From contig NC_056732.1 in NCBI RefSeq assembly GCF_019279795.1, positions 185,893,071 to 185,957,070 on the forward strand: a stretch of DNA of 64,000 bases, read 5' to 3'. Source of the DNA: Protopterus annectens. Taxonomy: Eukaryota; Chordata; Ceratodontiformes; Protopteridae. The notes under the pieces were generated by a model. It saw only the letters and a list, made by a program, of their open reading frames with translations. It was not told the origin of the DNA and made no database searches. Within the stretch, counting starts at the first letter, position 1; each line of letters starts with the position of its first letter. A program made the translations under genes and the position numbers. Positions 57,255 through 64,000 of the stretch are shown here, in pieces.

Positions 57255-60250
57255 GGGGGAATTGTCTTTCCCATGGCACCTTTTTTAAGCAATGCCAAAA
57301 TGGCAAACCTTCTGCATAGCAAAATGCACCCAAGGGAATGTTAAAGTGTTACTAATCAATGTTAAGAGTCTAAACAAGAAGTTTCACTCTGTCCAAGCTG
57401 TCTTCACCCTGGAGAATGCAGACATCTGTGTGGATACCCAGACATAGTTTAAAGCTGCAGATAGCACCCCATCAGTGTAAGGCTGCAATGCTTTCTACAT
57501 ATTTAAGTCAGCTATTGTGCAGGCAGGGATCAAAGGTGAAGGTGTCTCAATCTATATCATTAACAAGGACAGCTCAAGGCTGGTTAAACAGGATTAGGAC
57601 TCGGGTTTCTTCATGTCCAAATTACCACAGAAAAAGTCCCATGCCATATCCTAGCTAGCTATAGGCCCCCCCTCTGTAACCCAGGAAACCCATAACTCAA
57701 ACTTACTGGAGACACTCACCATTGAACCCAATACCATATCCGTTGGGGACTTTAACTATCACACTGTTAAGTGGGAATCCTACATGAACCCCAAACCTGC
57801 ATACTCAGAGATTCCTAGATCTTGTAAGCACTAACACCCTGGACCAGACAGTCCTCCCACCCACTAGGGGAGCAAACAAACTGGACCTGGTCCTCACTAA
57901 CATTGAAGAATGCTGCACCCCCCCCCCCAATAATGTAAGGTCGGTCCATAAAGCTGTCTCCTTTGAGTAAAAATAAAACCTGTGACCCAGCTAATGTCAT
58001 AGCATTCAGAAACTATTCAAAGGTAAACTTCCTGTTATTAAGTGATACCCTGTCAAAATTTCAAGGTCCCCAAACCCCAAGAAAACAGCTGCTTGTGCAG
58101 AATTGCTCACAGATTATCTCTTCAATCATGTTAATAGATGCATATAGACAGCCTAGAAGAAAGATCCCAGAACAAACTCAAAAAAAAAAAAAAAAAAAAA
58201 ACCACCTTGGTGTAATCCAAACATCAATAGGCTGTACAATATAAGGGAAAGCTTCATAGCAAAAGACAGGAAATTCAAGGCCCAGCAGGATAAAACATCT
58301 CTCATCAATCTAAACAAACAACTGAAAGGGCAAATCAGGTCTGCCAAAACCAACTATGCGATAACAATAGCCTCAAAGACCAAGAACAACCGCAAGGCAT
58401 TCCTTAGCTATGCCGGTAACTTCAAGGGCTGTAAACAACAATGTGAAGAGCTAATTGTGAATGGAGCCATCTACCCTGAGCTGGAAAAAAAAGCAAATCT
58501 ACTGGTGACAAATTCAGCTCCAGTTTTACCCCCCTACCTCTCATGGTCAACCCTCAGTAAATACCATTGAACATAAACACCTCCAACCATTTCATGGGTA
58601 CAGGCCCTAAATGTACTTTCCAAGGCACCACATGAGTGGGCCCTGATAATATCCCCAAATGCCTCCTAAATAGCATGAATATGACCTATCCGGATCACAG
58701 GAATTACTATTTAACCATAACCTCCATTTATGCTTCATGCTACCCGAATGAAGTACTGCAACAATCATCCCTTTGCATATGGGTGGCCTTCTATGACCCT
58801 TGAAACTACAAACTCATTAGTCTGAGTAGTCTCATATGCAAAGGCATGGAAAGAATTATCATGGAAATAATTAGTAATGACATTGGGAACCTCCAGACTC
58901 TGGATCCAACTAGTTCAATTTTGCCAAGGGAAAATCATGCCCATTCAATCTAGTAGACTTCTTTGAGAAGGTCACATGACAGTGGATGAGGGCAAAATGG
59001 TGCATATTGCCAACTTTGACCTAACCAAGCATTATAAAGGAACTCATAACATTCTACATAAGTCCTTATGTTACATACTAGATTGCCAGCTGGCTCTCAG
59101 GTAAGTCCCAGGAAGTCAGAACGGAGGAGACCCCTCCACAAAGGGGCCAGTCACTAGTGAAGTCCTTCAGAGCTCATTGTTGGATCCCCACCCCCCTTTT
59201 TTGGCATCTACTTCTTGGTAGTCAGGGGCAAAGTCAGAGGCCTCTGGCTGACTGAGTTTGCAAATTACTGCAAACTGGGAGCAGACATTGTATCCCCCAA
59301 GACAATAATATCTTCCAGAAAGGGCTAATGCAGCTCATAGATGGTGCCATAGACATGGTTTAAAACTCAGTACCAAGAGTGGTATAATAGTACCCTTTCA
59401 GAAGTTGGCTATACCAGGAAATTACCTCATTGATAACACACCTCTAAGAGTAGACTCGGTATCAGGGATTTGGGGACATATGCAAACAGTAATCTGGCTT
59501 TTGACTAACTTGTGTCTAAGGTAGTAAAGAAGTCAATCTATGCTACTCAGCTTATACACAAGGGTATGACATCAGCATCTAGGTCCAAGGAGGCCATCAC
59601 TCCACTGTAGTCCACCCTCATCAGACCCATCATTGACTGCAGTGCCCCCTTCAGTATCCACCTGACCAGGCACATGCAAGAACTGAAACAGCCACAGAGG
59701 TTCCCACAAAAAAAAATACAGGACATTAATAACATATCCTATGTGGATCACTTCAAGACCTATCCCAATACTCTGTCACCTAAAGACAGTTGATCTATGT
59801 CTGGCAGTACATATCCCAGGATCCCACTCTTATGAACCTCTTATATATCCACAAAACAAATAGCATCAGAGGTACCTGATCCATGAACCTAAGCCTTGCT
59901 TGCAACATAAATGTGACATGTTGGAAGGATGGGTATGTGTCTCAGAGTATACCCCTTGTCTGGAATAGGCTTCCGATCAGTGTAAAACAGACCACTTCCC
60001 TGAAGCTACTAAAGCATAACTTGGACCAGTGAATGTGAAATCAAAAATTCACTCCTGGCTTATCACCTATGCCTCTAATGGATAGATGCTACTTATAAAG
60101 GTTTGACCATATATGCCCTAGCTTAGACATACTCCTAAAAATAATCTCTAGGCCACCAAACTTTTTGTATACATTTGGGATGCATGGCAAGGCTTAAAAA
60201 GCCACTTATAGTCTTTAGTCTAGTATATACCTTTGAACTTATACCTATGA
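57255..60250 (+). mobile_element. CR1-like LINE copy E, old
   Basis: Starts at the very end of ORF1 (CCCATGGCACCTTTTTT, compare 1746-1765) and runs through a decayed ORF2 to a degraded octamer end (ACCTTTGAACTTATACCTATGAA, 60229-60250). An A-run of 22 (58180-58201) expands the Lys-rich block that precedes the WWSPAIN motif in other copies. Confidence 0.8.
57340..60080 (+). pseudogene. CR1-like ORF2 remnant (copy E)
   Basis: Decayed endonuclease and RT recognisable by position and motif: VLLINVKSLNKKFHSVQAVFTLENADICVDTQT (around 57345-57445, in several pieces), then a GDFNYH-like GD..NYH block near 57748 and SNxxLDLVLTN near 57885. The linker has KRQEIQGPAG and IKSRxxANY-type residues near 58260-58370. 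RT blocks are weak (a VKVLQSSLLD-like stretch near 59160 stands for GVPQGS; EFANYCKLG near 59256 stands for FADD). CR1 C-terminal blocks follow at 59880-60060. It was identified by alignment by eye with copies A-D, with frame changes throughout. Confidence 0.65.
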
Positions 60251-60509
60251 AGAAAGGAGGTAGAAATGGCATGACAGTTAAGTAGATGAGTAGTTGAGCA
60301 GAATGGTTGGGCTGATGATCAAGGAAACATTGGAGGAAGGGGGTATCCTGGAAAGGAAAAGTGGGATGTGATGAAGGCTAAGCAGTGTGAGTAGATATTG
60401 GGGAAGCATTGAGAAGGAATATGATGAGGAAGGACTTCATTTTAGAGGGATGAAGGATGCTCTGTCAGCTACAACTGGAAAGGGATGCAAATCAGGTTCA
60501 GAGTGTGAA

Positions 60510-62804
60510 TAGAGTTGCCACCTTTCGAATAGACTAAATCCTGACAAAAGCCTGTCCTCTATCCCACCCATTTCAATAAGTGAATGTACATTGCTTTGCA
60601 TTGCTTCTCCTTCAAAGTCAGTAATCATGCCAGCAACAGTCCTGAAGAAACATTAAATAATGAGCTAAATGCAACAGACGTGCTGATAATTAACATTCTG
60701 TATAATTTAAATACATTTTATAATATTTTATTGTTTTAGTGTTCGATATGTTTGTTGCAGCTATTATGCCAGATAAGCATGGAAGTTCAGAAAATTGCAT
60801 GGGAGAAATGAAGACAAGAAGATGCATAAATATTCATGCACTATTTCCTGCAATGTTACTTTACAATCTTCCTTAAACTAGTTTTTTGTTTATATATATA
60901 TGAACACGACTTATACCAAAGACAATAAATGCTATCAGAATTTTACCACAGACAGCAAAATCTGCATTGGAAGATTGATTTATTACATTGCTTAGGCTTA
61001 GAATTTTCAGGCATTATGAACTTTTGCTATGATACAATATGAGTAAGATTCTTTTGATCAGCCTAATTGTCTGCTAATCATCCCATTTTATACCTCTCAC
61101 AATGCCAGTTAAACAAAAAATAACTTCACAAAATAACCAGGAAAGCACTTTAAATTAATGTACATATAGTAATTTCATAATTACAGCACTTTTTTTTTTT
61201 TTTTGCTTATTTTAAACAAATCGTTAACTATTTTTTACAGTTTGTTTAGTTAAACTTTTTGGCTTTGTATCCTGAAAAATTGCCTTGCTGTTTAACAATC
61301 TGCATGCACCCCGTTTAAGTTAATCTAAATGTTTTTCCTTGCAATTTTGCACTTTTACCACTTTTTTTACATTAAACAGCAGATTGGCTAAAATAGCTGA
61401 TGTTGTGCATTTCTTAGTCACCTGATTATTTGTTTAGATAATAAATCCTCCATTTCATTACAGTGAGTATTCTCTTTTGTTAATCCATTAGATAACAACT
61501 CAGTCTAGTTAATAATAATGTTTTCCCTGTAACTGTTTACTGTTTCTTACTTTTACTACCTAATTGTACATTAAAGCACAGTTTTTGTGTGTTTTTCTAG
61601 TCTATTGTTTCTGAGGGGTAAGTATTATTGGCTGGACTTATAACTACTTTATTAGCGGTCATTTCACTATTACACTTAGCTTAACAGTTGTTGATGCAGC
61701 ACCTTACAATGGTACACTTGACAAATGTAGGCACTTAAAAGCAAATAGCAAGCAAAAGAGCTAGTATCAAAACCATGCACTAAAACAAAATACCTAGAAA
61801 TGTACAATGATATTCTTAAGCAAGCATGATTCCACTTGTAACTATGATATTTAAAGCACACCCGTGAAGATGGAACCCGTAGTCAAGGATCGGGGGAACC
61901 TATGTTGACAACAAAACTATCTGTGATCACCATGTATTAATTTTTGAAAGGAAGTCATTTTTCATTGCACAAGTTATATGAAAAGATGTGGTATCCAGGG
62001 CCAGGGATGGCACCATTCCACTGTACTCAACTCTCATTAGTTCCATTAAATATAGTCCTTTTCATATGGACTTCTCCAAACACTTGTCACGACTAGATTG
62101 ACAGCAATGCTTTCTTCCTAAAAAATCAAAGGCTTAATTCATAAAAACTATGCTGACCATCTGAATGTTTTGTCCCTCTTCTTAGCTTCATACATGCTAC
62201 TAAGAGGTTTCTTCTGCCTCATATGTAGAGCCTTAGCAGTACATATCCTGTCAGATATATGACTCATTCACAACTCTGGTGGTAATATAAACACCAAATT
62301 AAGGGATCTCAATGTCTTTTGCAGCATAAACGGGAAATGTTTGAGGAATAGGTATGTATCCCAGAGAATACCACATCTATAGAATCATCTACCACTCCTC
62401 ATAATGCATAGTACTTCTATTATTCAATTCAAACATTATTTGAACAACCAAGTGGGAAACCATAAACTCACCCCTGGTTTAGCACCATATTCCGTATGGA
62501 AAAGGATAATACATTAATGTCCAAACATACCCTTGGTCTGCCCACCTATGGGTTATTCATACACAACATATAAGGGCTTAGAACTATAATGAAAATTGAA
62601 GGGTAGACTTCTTAAGATTCTGAAAGAGCAATTGCCTTGTAGGAATCTATAAACCTATGAACAATGAAACTGATAACAAACATGAAAGACAAGTAATAAA
62701 TCCAGCTGAATAGCTCTCAGAAAGATTAAAAATACCTGATGATGCTCAAAAAAACAGACTTCCTGACAGAGCCCCTGGTTTTCTGTTGAAAGGTGGCAAC
62801 CCTA
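60510..62804. mobile_element. hAT-like non-autonomous DNA transposon, containing a LINE fragment
   Basis: Terminal inverted repeats of 17 bp (TAGAGTTGCCACCTTTC / GAAAGGTGGCAACCCTA, one mismatch) are flanked by AGTGTGAA (60502-60509) and AGTCTGAA (62805-62812), an 8-bp duplication with one mismatch. This fits hAT. The interior is AT-rich with no transposase frame. A CR1-like fragment (61866-62668) lies within it, so the original element is about 1.5 kb. Confidence 0.72.
61866..62668 (+). mobile_element. CR1-like LINE fragment F (3' part, B1 subfamily)
   Basis: RT C-terminal region and 3' end. CTCAACTCTCATTAGTTCCAT matches the SxLIRPI block, CAAACACTTGTCACGACTAG matches copy B1 at 25026-25046, and the terminal ACCTATGAAC lies at 62653-62664. 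It shares B1-specific wording (GCTTTCTTCCTAAAAAATCAAAGG) not present in copies A-D, so it belongs to the older subfamily. It is 5' truncated and has many stops. Confidence 0.75.
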
Positions 62805-62931
62805 AGTCTGAAACCGGCTATTAAAAGACTCAAGAATCACTGAGACAGGTAGTGCAAGGAAGAAGGGGGTTGTACAGTGGACAAAAATAGATGTGTAGGC
62901 TACGATATTAGTCTGGAGGATGAAGAACATA

Positions 62932-63244
62932 CCTCTCAATATCTTGGAGCAAGAAATCTGGACAAAGCCATCTATAATGGGTGGACAAAGGCCCAAAAAT
63001 AGGGACACATTTTAAATATTGCTCTTACAATCTTAGAAAATTCATAGAATGACAGTTTTTGTTATTAACATGAATTTTCTGAAGGGTATGAAACCTGAAA
63101 CTCAAATGTTAGTCATTATTTTCTGATTTCAACCCTCAATAATTTGCCAGAGATTTGCCAGAAAACCACAATTTTATGAGAATCGAACCCAAAATATAAG
63201 TGAAAAATCTGCATATTCTGAGAAAAATCTGTAGAGTTGAGAGG
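62932..63244. mobile_element. MITE with TA target site, copy 2
   Basis: 313 bp between TA (62930-62931) and TA (63245-63246), with termini CCTCTCAA / TTGAGAGG. Homologous to 18505-18816 throughout. Confidence 0.78.
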
Positions 63245-63379
63245 TATGATGAAGGATCAGTGAAAATGGCTGGATGAAGGTGATGAAATATGATGAGGGG
63301 AGCTCAGTTGTTTAGAAGCTGGGAGATTAGGGCAGACTTTCAAGGCTTTTACAGCAAGCTATTTTCTAGACAGACCATT

Positions 63380-64000
63380 GTGAGAGACATATTAAGGGGA
63401 TCACAGGGCTCTGCATTGCTAGAGGTAGTTAAGGACAAATTAAATAGAATAGAATAACTGGAGAAGGGGAGGTGCAAGATGCTAATAGCCATTTTAAAGA
63501 AGGTAATATGGGGGGATAGGTTTTCAGTGGAGTTTTACAACTCTGAGTTGAAGTTGTCAAAGGGATGGCTAAGATGTTTAATGCCAATGCTGAAAAAGGG
63601 AGACTGCTACTTTCCTTGAATTAAGCTATTAATGTTTTTTTTTTTTTTTTTTTTTTGTGAAAGGCATGTGTAACGGGAAGACCTGGCAAAGTTTAGACTG
63701 ATATCGCTTTGTAATGTTGATATGAAATTGTTTGCAACAATGCCTGAGACATACTTACATAGTGTGATACCTGGGCTGAGTGGTGCATCATGGTCAAGCC
63801 AGGTTTGCCAAGGGGATGTCTTCTCCAGATCACTGTTGCTTGCTAGCAAGTGTTATTATGCAGTGAAAAGAAGATTAGGAGGTAAAGTGATGGGTGTTCC
63901 CATTAGACATACAGAAAGTGTTTGATACTGTTAGATATTTATATAATGTATAAGGTCACCCCAGTAGTCTATGAGGTTTATATAATGTATAAGGTCAGTC
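63380..64000 (+). pseudogene. L1/Tx1-type reverse transcriptase, N-terminal part, runs off the window
   Basis: Across frame changes: DRFSVEFYNSELKLS (63516-63560, the GPDGFxxEFYK block), MFNANAEKGRLLLSLN (63574-63622, the LPxSxxxAxI block), a 22-base T-run (63635-63656), then SLCNVDMKLFATM with HSVIPGL (63706-63780, the RPISLLNVDxKI block), and finally LDIQKVFDTVRYLY (63903-63945). The last corresponds to the first catalytic Asp block (IDxEKAFDRV). The GFIxGR block is degraded. These motifs and their order are those of L1/Tx1 RTs rather than CR1. The catalytic FADD block would lie beyond 64000. Confidence 0.65.

Larger units (their letters stand above)
51895..64000 (+). mobile_element. L1/Tx1-type LINE, fragmented by later insertions (proposed)
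   Basis: Pieces in the same orientation and expected order: an ORF1-like start (51907-52012), an ORF1 coiled coil and following domain (54845-55300), unassigned DNA where the endonuclease should be (55300-57254, 60251-60509, 62813-62929), and RT entry motifs (63380-64000, continuing past the window). Between them lie CR1-like copies C and E, a hAT-like element and a MITE. That the pieces are one element is inference; only the last piece is well supported on its own. Confidence 0.45.

Noticed and set aside
57815..58000. Minus-strand frame as a gene
   Set aside because: It is the reverse of the endonuclease of LINE copy E.

Overview
The window is eukaryotic, AT-rich and almost entirely made of decayed transposable elements. 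I find no host protein-coding gene, rRNA or tRNA that I can defend. The repeat mix suggests a vertebrate with a large, repeat-rich genome, probably a non-teleost aquatic lineage such as a lungfish. The mix is: abundant CR1/L2-type LINEs with an esterase ORF1, Penelope-like elements with GIY-YIG endonuclease, a Gmr1-type gypsy element, an L1/Tx1-type LINE, a BovB/RTE-type fragment, hAT and TA-type MITEs, and tRNA-derived SINEs. Species assignment is inference only.

Layout. 1-4726: a nearly full-length CR1-like LINE (copy A, +) inserted into the reverse transcriptase of a gypsy element. 4727-10090: that gypsy element (-), in the order Gag, protease, integrase, reverse transcriptase, then its 5' LTR; a related solo LTR lies at 26300-28049. 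10688-18030: an old tandem repeat of 250-365 bp monomers, split by a composite Penelope-like insertion (11090-15458, 13-bp target duplication) that itself carries a MITE with telomere-like inner repeats. 19090-25565: an old CR1-like copy (B1) split by a younger one (B2). 26-33 kb: solo LTR, a SINE, microsatellites and a BovB-like fragment. 33582-39285: CR1-like copy D (-), split by a Penelope-like element (34430-36533, 11-bp target duplication) that carries a well-formed hammerhead ribozyme. 40535-41370: an inverted pair of Penelope LTR-like arms with hammerhead remnants, one arm hit by a SINE inside the ribozyme core. 41-52 kb: mostly unassigned AT-rich DNA plus one LINE fragment. 52-64 kb: an L1/Tx1-type LINE (+) that appears to be broken by CR1-like copies C and E, a hAT-like element (itself carrying CR1-like fragment F) and a TA-flanked MITE; it runs off the right edge.

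How the parts relate. All CR1-like copies share an ORF1 esterase / ORF2 endonuclease-RT plan and end in CCTATGAA-type octamer repeats. A SINE at 29185-29545 carries the same 3' end, which suggests it borrowed this LINE's machinery. The nesting gives a relative order of insertions: satellite before composite Penelope before its MITE; gypsy before CR1-A; CR1-B1 before B2; CR1-D before the Penelope with the hammerhead; L1 before CR1-C/E and the hAT element. Every coding copy shows stops, frameshifts or lost catalytic residues, so nothing here looks autonomously active. The hammerhead is the one functional-looking RNA motif.
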